NCBI GenBank assembly: GCA_032871835.1
Contig: CM065297.1
Span: 3,970,501 to 4,034,500, forward strand
Source: Dipteronia dyeriana
Lineage: Eukaryota; Streptophyta; Magnoliopsida; Sapindales; Sapindaceae
Reading direction: 5' to 3'
DNA length: 64,000 bases
The position numbers and the translations under genes are program-made. Of the stretch, positions 23,291-35,404 are shown piece by piece. The notes beneath the pieces are model-generated. The model was not told the origin of the DNA. It did not search any database and worked only from the letters and a program-made list of their open reading frames with translations. Position 1 is the first letter of the stretch, and each line of letters begins with the position of its first letter.

Positions 23291-24605
23291 AGTCGGCTTA
23301 TTCCCATATGATTCGCGATTCTTCGTAAGTACCTTGGTGGAGTGATATTTGGTGTCTTTTTATCCCTCCCTCCCAATCAGTTTTGACATGTCGTCTTTTG
23401 TTGAATCGGCTTCCCACAGAGGATCACTTGTGTAGGGCTGAGTTTCACTTAGCTTCCCGGTGCAGTGTTTGTGGGGTTAGCAGTGAGTCGTCTGGTCATC
23501 TTTTCATTCGGTGCCCCATAACGGCTGCTTTTTGGGAGGCAGTTTTCTCAGCTTTTCAATGGCGTATTTCTACTGATACGTGGAGTTCGTTCTTCTCTCA
23601 GTCTATGTCTGTTTTGTTTAGCGATCATGTGCGTGTTTTATGAAAGACAATTATTCATGTCGTGGTTTGGAGTGTGTGACTTATCCGTAACCAGTGGATT
23701 TTTTAGAGTAAGACTATGGATTGCATATCTGCTTTGTCTTTAGTTTGGCGTGCGATGTCTGACGCTAATCGATTAGAGATTGGGTGTATGCGTAATTTTG
23801 TAGATGATCTTATGATTCTTCATTGGTTTGATCTTTGTAGTCGTCCGACTAGGGCCCCTGTTATCAGAGTGTGATTTAGTCGCCTCTGGTTTCTGGTTGG
23901 ACCAAAATTAATACCGATGGTGCCGCCTTGAGTTCTCCAGGGGTTAGGGGTTGTGGGGGTGTTTTCCGTAATTGTAGAGCTTTTGTAAAGGGTTGTTTTG
24001 TTGTTGCTCTTGATCATGTGTTTGTATTTGAGGCAGAACTTCTTGCATTTTAGATGACCATTAATTTTGCTTGGCAGAATAGGTGGCATCGGATCTGGCT
24101 TGAGAGTGATTTTTCTTATGTGGTTCAACTGCTCTTCTCTCACTCTGAGTAGGTTCCTTGGCGGATTCGGCAGGTTTGACAGCACTGTATCTATCAGATA
24201 TCAAAAATGGAGTTTAAGGTTTCTCATATTTTTAGGGAAGGGAATCAGGTAGCAACCGCTCTTTCTAAGCATGCTTAGAGGTTAGAGATCGATTCGTGGT
24301 GGGCAAACAACCCATCTTTCTACTCTTTATTGGTTGACAATGATTGCATGGGTCGGGAGTCTTTTCGTTTTTCTTGATGTTTTCTGTTTTTGTTTTTGTT
24401 TCTATTTTTATGGCATGCGTGCCAATGTTTTTGTTAGGATTGTTTCCTTTGGTTTTTATGTTTTTCTGGTTTTTGTTACTTTTCATTTCATTCTTTTTAT
24501 ATTATGGATAGATACTGCCTAAGGGTTTTTCAATATATGATCGCTTATAATGTTTTTTCCCGCTAGGTCAATCCAATTTTATCCACACAAAAAATAAGAA
24601 GAGAG
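23291..24605 (+). pseudogene. LINE RT zinc-binding / RNase H fragment, left arm
   Basis: Plus-strand copy of the LINE fragment described at 1440-3110, here truncated at the gap: zinc-binding RVT domain at 23383-23643, RNase H from about 23895 to 24280 (ends HIFREGNQVATALSKHA), T-rich 3' UTR to about 24590. Contains several stops. Confidence 0.8.
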
Positions 24606-25273
24606 AGAGTAAGTTATTATCTTCAAAAATTAACGTGATTATTTTATACGTGAAATAATATGTGATTCTAGATCTTTCATTTAATATCAAGTAAAGATAT
24701 ATAATAGTTTACATGTATTTACTTTAAGATGTATAATTGCTTATATGTGGGATCGGAGCTTAGGATTGAATCACCTATTATTTTCATTATTATCTATTTG
24801 GTATCAAGTAAACATAAAATAAAATAATAAATTGTTTTGTTTACTGTATTAATCCATATCCGTATTAAAATATGTAATTAACAATTTGACATTGATTGTT
24901 TTTACTGTAATTAAAATATACAGATATTAGTAAAAAATACGGATATTAAAGTATACAGTTAGTAATTTGATATTCATAATGTTAACATTTAAGTTCTTAA
25001 TGCTGTTTTTATTAGATATATGTTATGTTATTTAAAGTTTGCAGTTTTATTAATGAAAAAGCATGTTACTTATATTTATGTTTTTTTTTTCATATAAATT
25101 CGATGTTTTGGCAACTTAATTTATTGTTTAATGTTTAATGAATCAAGACATGATTAATTTGGACACTATTAATAATTATGACGAACATATATAAATGTAT
25201 ATTAAACGAGAGCCCTATTATTGATATATATGTCGTTGAATGATTATTTTTATAATTATACATAAAGTTTATT

Positions 25274-27520
25274 TTGGGCTACTGTCATTTTTGTAAAATG
25301 GAAGTACATTTTAAGAAAGATTGTTATAAACGAAAGGAATGGTTTGAAAAGAAAGGTATAAATATTTATGTAATTTTCGAATCAAATCTTACTGAAGTTC
25401 CTTCTAATACTTGGTGGATTGACTCCGGTGCTACTGTCCATGTTTCTAATACAATGCAAGGATTCCTTACAACCCGAACCATACTCCCAAATGAACAATA
25501 CATTATGATGGGGAATCGGGCCAAGGTTCCTATTAAAGCTATTGGAACCTTCAGACTTGTCTTAGATAGTGGTTTTCTTTTAGACTTATTTCCTACTTTA
25601 TATGTACCATTTGTTTCTAGAAATCTTATTTCATTAAGCAGACTTGATGTTGATGGATAAACATTTTCAATTGGAAATAGATGTTTTAGTTTATTTAAAA
25701 TTTATCCATTGTTGGTTCTGGAACATTATGTGATAGCTTGTATAAGTTGAAACTTAATAACCACTTTGTTGAAACTTTGATGATTTTGCATCCTAAAGTT
25801 GGAACTAAACGTAGTCTAATGACTGAAATGTCCTCCATCTTGTGGCATAAACGTTTGAGGCATATCTCCAAAGAAAGAATTCAGAGGTTAGTAAAAGATA
25901 GAATTATTGAAAATCTAGATTTTACTGATCTCGGAGTGTGTGTGGATTTTATTAAAGGAAAACAAACCAAAAACACAAAGTACTGATTCTTCTAAATGGA
26001 TTAATGCCATGAAATAAGAGATGAAATCAATGGAACATAATGAAGTTTGGGATCTTATCAAGTTGTCTAAAGGATGCAAGAAGGTTGGTTTTTCAAAACC
26101 AAGCGTACCAGTAAAGGTAATATCGAAAGACATAAATTCAGACCCGTTGCCAAAGGTTTCACTCAAAAAGAAGGCATTGATTGAACATAAACCTTGTCAC
26201 TTGTATCTAAGAAGGACTCATTTAGAATCATCATGGCTCTGGTGGCTCATTTCGATTTAGAGCTGCAACAAATGGATGTAAAGACTGCTTTTCTAAAAGG
26301 AAATTTAAATGAAAAAGAATGCATGATCAATCTAAGGGCTTTGCATTAAATGGAGAGGAAAATTTGGTTTGCAAGCTTAAGAGATCAATATATGGACTTA
26401 AACAAGCTTCCCGACAATGGTATATTAAGTTTCATAATACCATTTCCTTCTTCAATTTTAAGGAAAACATTGTTGATAAGTGTATATACCTGAAGGTCAG
26501 TGGGAGTAAATTTATAATTTTGATCTTGTATGTTGATGATATCTTGCATGCCAGTAACGATCTTGGTTTATTACATGAAACCAAGAAGTTTCTCACCAAG
26601 AACTTTAAGATGGATATGGGTGAGATAGCCTATGTGATTAGAATTGAAATATTTAGATACCAGTCACAACGATTGTTAAGGCTATCTCAGAAAGCATATA
26701 TTAACAACGTTCTGAAGAGATTCCGAATGGAAAATTATTCAGCTGGGGAGTCTCCAATTCAAAAAAGGGATAGATTCAACCTTATGCAATGTCCAAACAA
26801 TGAATTGGAACACAAGCAAATGGAAGCAATTCCTTATGCTTCAGCAGTTGGAAGCTTGATGTATGCTCAGACTTGCACTAAACCAGACATTAGCTTTGTT
26901 GTTGGTGCTCTGGGTAGATATGAGAGTAATCTAGGAATAGAGCATTGGAAGCTTAGAAAGGAAGTTATGCGATACTTGAAGGGTATAAAAGATCATGCTC
27001 ACATTTAGGAGAACCGATCATCTTGAGGTGATTGATTACTCAGACTCCGATTTTGCTGGATGTCCTGATAGTCGAAAATCCACATTTGGTTATGTGTTTA
27101 TGTTAGTTGGAGAGACTATTTCATGGAAAAGCGCAAAGCAATCTATTATTGCTACATCCACAATGAAGGCTGAGTTTGTGGCGTGCTTTGAGGCCACAAT
27201 TCATGGTTTATGGCTATGAAATTTTATCTCAGGGCTTAGAGTTGTCGACTTTATTTCTTAGCCGTTGAGAATTTATTGTGATATTACCGCAACAGTCTTC
27301 TTCTCCAAGAATGACAAATATTCTAAAGGTGCTAAACATATGGAGTTGAAGTTTCTTTCTATTTAGGAAGAATTGCATAAACAAAGAGCGTCTATTGAAC
27401 ATATTAGTACAAAACTTATGATTGTTGATCCATTAACAAAAGGGCTTCCACTAAAGACATTTAAATAGCACATTGTTAGTATGGGTCTTGGATGTAACCT
27501 TTAATGTTGTTATTTGGATC
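25274..27520 (+). pseudogene. Copia gag-PR-RT-RNase H remnant, left arm
   Basis: 25274-25660: CCHC knuckle and protease (WWIDSGATV). 25738-25986: pre-integrase domain. The integrase core is deleted at about 25982, with direct frameshifted fusion to the RT start (SSKWINAM). 26021-26320: frameshifted RT N-terminus. 26319-27008: RT with SIYGLKQASRQWY and the catalytic YVDDI box. 26995-27219: RNase H (DSDFAGCPDSRKSTFGYVF), then an ADPLTKGL-like end near 27450. Non-functional. Confidence 0.88.
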
Positions 27521-27714
27521 TATTATATTATTTTATTATGATAGACATTATTTTGAGATCTCATTTAATGTGTTTCCGTTATTTCTTGTTTTCATCATGT
27601 ACGTACATTTATGATAATGAAAGAGTTTTTTAAACATGATATTTGTTGGACTAATTTTAGGCATGCTAGCCTATGTTTCTCGCTTACGATTCATGACAAT
27701 CAAGCTATAAGTGT

Positions 27715-27866
27715 TGTAGTACATGGAAAGGACTGGTCGTTTCATTGACACATAACTGACATGACTCACATAAATAGATTGTTTGATCATGGTATTACTA
27801 TAACCAAAATATGTAAGGCATGAATTGGACATATAATTTTTAAAGACGCGATCGCATACACACACG

Positions 27867-27899
<33 letters not shown>

Positions 27900-28038
27900 A
27901 AGTACATGGAAAGGACTGTGTCGTTTCATTGACACATAACTGACATGACTCACATAAATAGATTGTTTGATCATGGTATTACGATAACCAAAATATGTAA
28001 GGCATGAATTGGACATATAATTTTTAAAGACGCGATCG

Positions 28039-28090
<52 letters not shown>
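27715..28090. repeat. Tandem 180-bp duplication with CA/TA microsatellites, left arm
   Basis: The unit from GTACATGGAAAGGACTG to GACGCGATCGCATAC occurs at about 27719-27861 and 27901-28042, each followed by a CA repeat. The first array is interrupted by CG steps (ACGCACGCGCGCGCAC) and the second runs into (TA)n and (TG)n. It lies between the Copia RNase H and the 3' LTR. The right-arm counterpart (31895-32295) has different array lengths. Confidence 0.85.
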
Positions 28091-28091
<1 letters not shown>

Positions 28092-28182
28092 TTGTGTGTG
28101 TGTGTCTTTTCTTGTAATCTCTCATTAGTCCATTTATAAAGTTTTTTTTCAACTTTTATTATTATGTTATATGGACCGAGAT

Positions 28183-28677
28183 TGTAGGATTTATGGTCCT
28201 AATAACTAATGGTTTTAATGTTAAGTTAATGTGGGATAAGTAAGTTATCAAATGAAGTCTTAAATTAATGAAGTCTTGAATTAATAAAGGATTGATTATT
28301 CAAATTATGCACATGCCAATGTATTGGTTTGAGAAACTGTTTCTCAACGTAACATTAATTTTACGGGAATTAATGCTTGCATTAAACTAAATGTGAGAAA
28401 AACTTGTCACCTTCCGACCTTTATATAAATCAGAATTTCCATTAGTTCTGACATACGAAATAACACATAAGAGTTTAAAGGATAAAGTTTGGGGAGGAGA
28501 GAAATGATTGTTGTCAATATGTCTTCTGCCATGGATCAAGGTAAGTTATTATCTTACAAAATTAACGTGATTATTTTATATGTGAAACAATATGTGATTC
28601 TAGATCTTTCATTTAAAATTAAGTTAAAATGTATAATGGTTTACAAGTATTTACTTTAAGATGTATAATTGCTTACA
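28183..28677 (+). repeat. Copia 3' LTR, left arm
   Basis: 495 bp with TG...CA ends (TGTAGGATTTATGG to ATTGCTTACA) and a TATA box (TTTATATAAA, about 28420). Same length as its mirror at 31320-31814. Confidence 0.85.
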
Positions 28678-28679
28678 AT

Positions 28680-29335
28680 ATCATCTTGATCGTCTCCCCA
28701 TTCCGCAATGCAGTTGAAGATTTTGAATAAGAGTTTTCGACAGTTACAGCACCACCACTGTCGTCATCATCCTGGCGAGAAGAGAAGAACAATGGATTAT
28801 AAGTGGATCTAGCTTTTTGAAGACCACGTATGGCTTTCATTACAACAAGGGTGCTTCAATATACATAAGAGGTTTCCTCCGCAACTGTTGATGAAGTATC
28901 AAGTTGGATATTTGTAGTGTTATCCAATGGTGGATTTGATTCATCTTGTGCATCGAGAGTAGATTCGATGACTTCTGCTTCCAACGGGTAGAGAAGCTTA
29001 AGATTAGCCTCATACCGATGATCAAGAAAAGGTAAATCTGATGTGATCTATACGATCGCCTACAACATTCATACCATATTGTACAATTAAATTGATAATA
29101 TGACATGCAAACCGTTGGTGGAAAAAATAATCTCCATCTCACGGGATATCGTTTTCAAAAAACAAGGCAATAGAGCTAGTATTTACCGATGCATTATCTT
29201 ATGTGATAGAAAGGAAGCGTTGATTTATTTTTTAAGTTTGTAAAACTGAAACAATGACATTATAAATATTTTCTACGGTATGTTGAAAACCCTAAGACGA
29301 AAACCTAGAATTCTTTTTTGTAACTTCCTATCAGA
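28680..29335 (-). pseudogene. hAT transposase fragment, left arm
   Basis: Minus-strand mirror of 30655-31319. The reading in conceptual frames shows a hAT catalytic segment (TQDNASVN, then FACHIINLIVQYGMNVV and DRIDHIR) and a downstream acidic region ([24 protein letters not shown]). Frame breaks and stops throughout. It abuts the Copia 3' LTR at 28678. Confidence 0.7.
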
Positions 29336-29340
29336 GTCTA

Positions 29341-30655
29341 AGGGGGGTGTATTGGTTCAAGATTTTATAAGATAATTTGTGGAAGTAAAAACCTAATGGT
29401 ATTGGATTGAAACTTTTTAATAAGTTAGATAAGTCATGTGGCATTCGATCAAGACTTTTAAGATTTTTTAAAAAAGTCCATATTGTCTTAAGGTATTGGA
29501 TCTAAACTTTTAAGATTTTTTTAAAAAGTCCATATTGTCTTGTGGTATTGGATCTAAACTTTCAAGATGCAATATATTGTTGTTGGCATTGAATTAAGAT
29601 TAAGATTTTTAGGATTTCATGACAAAATAGATTTTTCAGACTTTTTTGTTATATTTATAAATAGATTGAACCAAAAATTGTCTTGCCCTTTACCTAAATA
29701 CTTTCTAGACTTTTTATTTGATTTCAAATATTTGGTGGGTGTATTGGTATATAATAAATGTAACGTCAAACATGCAAAAGACAACATAAAAACTACACTT
29801 AAAAGTCAAGTATCAAATGACCGATAAAATGCCTATGTGAGTTAAAAATAGTTTTAGCTAGATTTCCATGATCCCACTACCACCGGTATCTAAAATCTTT
29901 AGGACCACTAGTAAAAACTGATCAGATGCTTTATATATATATATGTAAAAGATAGATTTGGCAAAAAGTAAAGATAAAGAGAAAGTTGATATATATATAT
30001 AAATATCAACTTTCTCTTTATCTTTACTTTTTGCCAAATCTATCTTTTACATATATATATATAAAGCATCTGATCAGTTTTTACTAGTGGTCCTAAAGAT
30101 TTTAGATACCGGTGGTAGTGGGATCATGGAAATCTAGCTAAAACTATTTTTAACTCACATAGGCATTTTATCGGTCATTTGATACTTGACTTTTAAGTGT
30201 AGTTTTTATGTTGTCTTTTGCATGTTTGACGTTACATTTATTATATACCAATACACCCACCAAATATTTGAAATCAAATAAAAAGTCTAGAAAGTATTTA
30301 GGTAAAGGGCAAGACAATTTTTGGTTCAATCTATTTATAAATATAACAAAAAAGTCTGAAAAATCTATTTTGTCATGAAATCCTAAAAATCTTAATCTTA
30401 ATTCAATGCCAACAGACAATATATTGCATCTTGAAAGTTTAGATCCAATACCACAAGACAATATGGACTTTTTAAAAAAATCTTAAAAAGTTTAGATCCA
30501 ATACCTTAAGACAATATGGACTTTTTTAAAAAATCTTAAAAGTCTTGATCGAATGCCACATGACTTATCTAACTTATTAAAAAGTTTCAATCCAATACCA
30601 TTAGGTTTTTACTTCCACAAATTATCTTATAAAATCTTGAACCAATACACCCCCC
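29341..30655. repeat. Inverted MITE-like ends around the palindrome centre
   Basis: 29341 starts GGGGGGTGTATTGGTTCAAG after a TAA, and its mirror ends at about 30654 before a TTA. GGGTGTATTGG next to TTA/TAA is typical of Tourist/Harbinger-type MITEs. A second, related GGGTGTATTGGTATA occurs at 29738 and its mirror at 30245. TGGATCTAAACTTT iterations occur at 29488 and 29546. The ORFs here (29567-29827 and mirror) look incidental. Confidence 0.5.
29991..30004. other. Palindrome centre (14-bp AT spacer)
   Basis: ATATATATATAAAT separates GAAAGTTGAT (29981-29990) from ATCAACTTTC (30005-30014). There is practically no unique spacer. Confidence 0.95.
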
Positions 30656-31319
30656 TTAGACTCTGATAGGAAGTTACAAAAAAGAATTCTAGGTTTTCGT
30701 CTTAGGGTTTTCAACATACCGTAGAAAATATTTATAATGTCATTGTTTCAGTTTTACAAACTTAAAAAATAAATCAACGCTTCCTTTCTATCACATAAGA
30801 TAATGCATCGGTAAATACTAGCTCTATTGCCTTGTTTTTTGAAAACGATATCCCGTGAGATGGAGATTATTTTTTCCACCAACGGTTTGCATGTCATATT
30901 ATCAATTTAATTGTACAATATGGTATGAATGTTGTAGGCGATCGTATAGATCACATCAGATTACCTTTTCTTGGATCATCGGTATGAGGCTAATCTTAAG
31001 CTTCTCTACCCGTTGGAAGCAGAAGTCATCGAATCTACTCTCGATGCACAAGATGAATCAAATCCACCATTGGATAACACTACAAATATCCAACTTGATA
31101 CTTCATCAACAGTTGCGGAGGAAACCTCTTATGTATATTGAAGCACCCTTGTTGTAATGAAAGCCATACGTGGTCTTCAAAAAGCTAGATCCACTTATAA
31201 TCCATTGTTCTTCTCTTCTCGCCAGGATGATGACGACAGTGGTGGTGCTGTAACTGTCGAAAACTCTTATTCAAAATCTTCAACTGCATTGCGGAATGGG
31301 GAGACGATCAAGATGATAT
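30655..31319 (+). pseudogene. hAT transposase fragment, right arm
   Basis: Plus strand. GAAAATATTTATAATGTCATTGTTTC (30723 on) is nearly identical to 47483 on in the hAT relic with a BED finger, so this is the same family. Catalytic-region residues (TQDNASVN, FACHIINLIVQYG) follow, then the acidic region also found at 50752-51020. It ends at GATGAT immediately before the Copia LTR. Confidence 0.72.
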
Positions 31320-31814
31320 TGTAAGCAATTATACATCTTAAAGTAAATACTTGTAAACCATTATACATTTTAACTTAATTTTAAATGAAAGATCTAGAAT
31401 CACATATTGTTTCACATATAAAATAATCACGTTAATTTTGTAAGATAATAACTTACCTTGATCCATGGCAGAAGACATATTGACAACAATCATTTCTCTC
31501 CTCCCCAAACTTTATCCTTTAAACTCTTATGTGTTATTTCGTATGTCAGAACTAATGGAAATTCTGATTTATATAAAGGTCGGAAGGTGACAAGTTTTTC
31601 TCACATTTAGTTTAATGCAAGCATTAATTCCCGTAAAATTAATGTTACGTTGAGAAACAGTTTCTCAAACCAATACATTGGCATGTGCATAATTTGAATA
31701 ATCAATCCTTTATTAATTCAAGACTTCATTAATTTAAGACTTCATTTGATAACTTACTTATCCCACATTAACTTAACATTAAAACCATTAGTTATTAGGA
31801 CCATAAATCCTACA
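31320..31814 (-). repeat. Copia 3' LTR, right arm
   Basis: 495-bp LTR read on the minus strand from TGTAGGATTTATGG (31814) to GCTTACA (31320), with a TATA box near 31575. Confidence 0.85.
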
Positions 31815-31894
31815 ATCTCGGTCCATATAACATAATAATAAAAGTTGAAAAAAAACTTTATAAATGGACTAATGAGAGATTACAAGAAAAGACA

Positions 31895-31905
31895 CACACA
31901 CACAA

Positions 31906-31962
<57 letters not shown>

Positions 31963-32099
31963 CGATCGCGTCTTTAAAAATTATATGTCCAATTCATGCC
32001 TTACATATTTTGGTTATCGTAATACCATGATCAAACAATCTATTTATGTGAGTCATGTCAGTTATGTGTCAATGAAACGACACAGTCCTTTCCATGTAC

Positions 32100-32140
<41 letters not shown>

Positions 32141-32295
32141 CGTGTGTGTATGCGATCGCGTCTTTAAAAATTATATGTCCAATTCATGCCTTACATATTT
32201 TGGTTATAGTAATACCATGATCAAACAATCTATTTATGTGAGTCATGTCAGTTATGTGTCAATGAAACGACACAGTCCTTTCCATGTACTACAAC
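31895..32295. repeat. Tandem duplication with TG/TA microsatellites, right arm
   Basis: Mirror of 27715-28090: two copies of the GCGATCGCGTC...GTACATG unit, each preceded by a TG array (31929-31958 and 32100-32148). Open frames through the arrays translate as CVCVCV runs and are not genes. Confidence 0.85.
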
Positions 32296-32509
32296 ACTTA
32301 TAGCTTGATTGTCATGAATCGTAAGCGAGAAACATAGGCTAGCATGCCTAAAATTAGTCCAACAAATATCATGTTTAAAAAACTCTTTCATTATCATAAA
32401 TGTACGTACATGATGAAAACAAGAAATAACGGAAACACATTAAATGAGATCTCAAAATAATGTCTATCATAATAAAATAATATAATAGATCCAAATAACA
32501 ACATTAAAG

Positions 32510-34734
32510 GTTACATCCAAGACCCATACTAACAATGTGCTATTTAAATGTCTTTAGTGGAAGCCCTTTTGTTAATGGATCAACAATCATAAGTTTTGTA
32601 CTAATATGTTCAATAGACGCTCTTTGTTTATGCAATTCTTCCTAAATAGAAAGAAACTTCAACTCCATATGTTTAGCACCTTTAGAATATTTGTCATTCT
32701 TGGAGAAGAAGACTGTTGCGGTAATATCACAATAAATTCTCAACGGCTAAGAAATAAAGTCGACAACTCTAAGCCCTGAGATAAAATTTCATAGCCATAA
32801 ACCATGAATTGTGGCCTCAAAGCACGCCACAAACTCAGCCTTCATTGTGGATGTAGCAATAATAGATTGCTTTGCGCTTTTCCATGAAATAGTCTCTCCA
32901 ACTAACATAAACACATAACCAAATGTGGATTTTCGACTATCAGGACATCCAGCAAAATCGGAGTCTGAGTAATCAATCACCTCAAGATGATCGGTTCTCC
33001 TAAATGTGAGCATGATCTTTTATACCCTTCAAGTATCGCATAACTTCCTTTCTAAGCTTCCAATGCTCTATTCCTAGATTACTCTCATATCTACCCAGAG
33101 CACCAACAACAAAGCTAATGTCTGGTTTAGTGCAAGTCTGAGCATACATCAAGCTTCCAACTGCTGAAGCATAAGGAATTGCTTCCATTTGCTTGTGTTC
33201 CAATTCATTGTTTGGACATTGCATAAGGTTGAATCTATCCCTTTTTTGAATTGGAGACTCCCCAGCTGAATAATTTTCCATTCGGAATCTCTTCAGAACG
33301 TTGTTAATATATGCTTTCTGAGATAGCCTTAACAATCGTTGTGACTGGTATCTAAATATTTCAATTCTAATCACATAGGCTATCTCACCCATATCCATCT
33401 TAAAGTTCTTGGTGAGAAACTTCTTGGTTTCATGTAATAAACCAAGATCGTTACTGGCATGCAAGATATCATCAACATACAAGATCAAAATTATAAATTT
33501 ACTCCCACTGACCTTCAGGTATATACACTTATCAACAATGTTTTCCTTAAAATTGAAGAAGGAAATGGTATTATGAAACTTAATATACCATTGTCGGGAA
33601 GCTTGTTTAAGTCCATATATTGATCTCTTAAGCTTGCAAACCAAATTTTCCTCTCCATTTAATGCAAAGCCCTTAGATTGATCATGCATTCTTTTTCATT
33701 TAAATTTCCTTTTAGAAAAGCAGTCTTTACATCCATTTGTTGCAGCTCTAAATCGAAATGAGCCACCAGAGCCATGATGATTCTAAATGAGTCCTTCTTA
33801 GATACAAGTGACAAGGTTTATGTTCAATCAATGCCTTCTTTTTGAGTGAAACCTTTGGCAACGGGTCTGAATTTATGTCTTTCGATATTACCTTTACTGG
33901 TACGCTTGGTTTTGAAAAACCAACCTTCTTGCATCCTTTAGACAACTTGATAAGATCCCAAACTTCATTATGTTCCATTGATTTCATCTCTTATTTCATG
34001 GCATTAATCCATTTAGAAGAATCAGTACTTTGTGTTTTTGGTTTGTTTTCCTTTAATAAAATCCACACACACTCCGAGATCAGTAAAATCTAGATTTTCA
34101 ATAATTCTATCTTTTACTAACCTCTGAATTCTTTCTTTGGAGATATGCCTCAAACGTTTATGCCACAAGATGGAGGACATTTCAGTCATTAGACTACGTT
34201 TAGTTCCAACTTTAGGATGCAAAATCATCAAAGTTTCAACAAAGTGGTTATTAAGTTTCAACTTATACAAGCTATCACATAATGTTCCAGAACCAACAAT
34301 GGATAAATTTTAAATAAACTAAAACATCTATTTCCAATTGAAAATGTTTATCCATCAACATCAAGTCTGCTTAATGAAATAAGATTTCTAGAAACAAATG
34401 GTACATATAAAGTAGGAAATAAGTCTAAAAGAAAACCACTATCTAAGACAAGTCTGAAGGTTCCAATAGCTTTAATAGGAACCTTGGCCCGATTCCCCAT
34501 CATAATGTATTGTTCATTTGGGAGTATGGTTCGGGTTGTAAGGAATCCTTGCATTGTATTAGAAACATGGACAGTAGCACCGGAGTCAATCCACCAAGTA
34601 TTAGAAGGAACTTCAGTAAGATTTGATTCGAAAATTACATAAATATTTATACCTTTCTTTTCAAACCATTCCTTTCGTTTATAACAATCTTTCTTAAAAT
34701 GTACTTCCATTTTACAAAAATGACAGTAGCCCAA
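32510..34734 (-). pseudogene. Copia gag-PR-RT-RNase H remnant, right arm
   Basis: 34348-34734: zinc knuckle and protease. 34022-34270: pre-integrase domain. RT N-terminus broken at 33690-33990. 33000-33689: RT with the YVDDI box. 32789-33013: RNase H. The integrase core is deleted at about 34026 exactly as in the other two copies. Confidence 0.88.
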
Positions 34735-35404
34735 AATAAACTTTATGTATAATTATAAAAATAATCATTCAACGACATATATATCAATAATAGGGCTCTC
34801 GTTTAATATACATTTATATATGTTCGTCATAATTATTAATAGTGTCCAAATTAATCATGTCTTGATTCATTAAACATTAAACAATAAATTAAGTTGCCAA
34901 AACATCGAATTTATATGAAAAAAAAAACATAAATATAAGTAACATGCTTTTTCATTAATAAAACTGCAAACTTTAAATAACATAACATATATCTAATAAA
35001 AACAGCATTAAGAACTTAAATGTTAACATTATGAATATCAAATTACTAACTGTATACTTTAATATCCGTATTTTTTACTAATATCTGTATATTTTAATTA
35101 CAGTAAAAACAATCAATGTCAAATTGTTAATTACATATTTTAATACGGATATGGATTAATACAGTAAACAAAACAATTTATTATTTTATTTTATGTTTAC
35201 TTGATACCAAATAGATAATAATGAAAATAATAGGTGATTCAATCCTAAGCTCCGATCCCACATATAAGCAATTATACATCTTAAAGTAAATACATGTAAA
35301 CTATTATATATCTTTACTTGATATTAAATGAAAGATCTAGAATCACATATTATTTCACGTATAAAATAATCACGTTAATTTTTGAAGATAATAACTTACT
35401 CTCT

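Larger units (their letters stand above)
24606..28677 (+). mobile_element. Copia relic, left arm
   Basis: 5' LTR inner part at about 24600-24745, degenerate initiator-Met primer site (TGTGGGATCGGAGC, about 24746-24760), a 500-bp AT-rich leader without gag N-terminus, coding remnants 25274-27520, a polypurine-like GGACCGAGAT at 28172-28182 and a full 495-bp 3' LTR at 28183-28677 (TGTAGG...CTTACA, TATA at about 28420). Same internal deletion as the other copies. Confidence 0.85.
23291..29990. repeat. Left arm of giant palindrome
   Basis: Reverse complement of 30005-36717. Paired landmarks: zinc-binding RVT 23383-23643 with 36365-36625, Copia zinc knuckle 25274-25660 with 34348-34734, Copia RT 26319-27008 with 33000-33689. 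Coordinate sums drift only from 60008 (outer) to 59995 (centre), so net indels over 6.7 kb are about 13 bp. Its outer 2751 bp are also the reverse complement of 1-2751. The outer end is hidden by the gap. Confidence 0.95.

Noticed and set aside
29567..29827. 86-residue open frame near the palindrome centre (and its mirror at 30168-30461)
   Set aside because: No domain, inside MITE-like repetitive AT-rich DNA. Chance open frame.
31928..32303. Open frames coding CVCVCVCV-rich peptides
   Set aside because: Translation of TG/CA microsatellites; mirrored in the left arm. Not genes.
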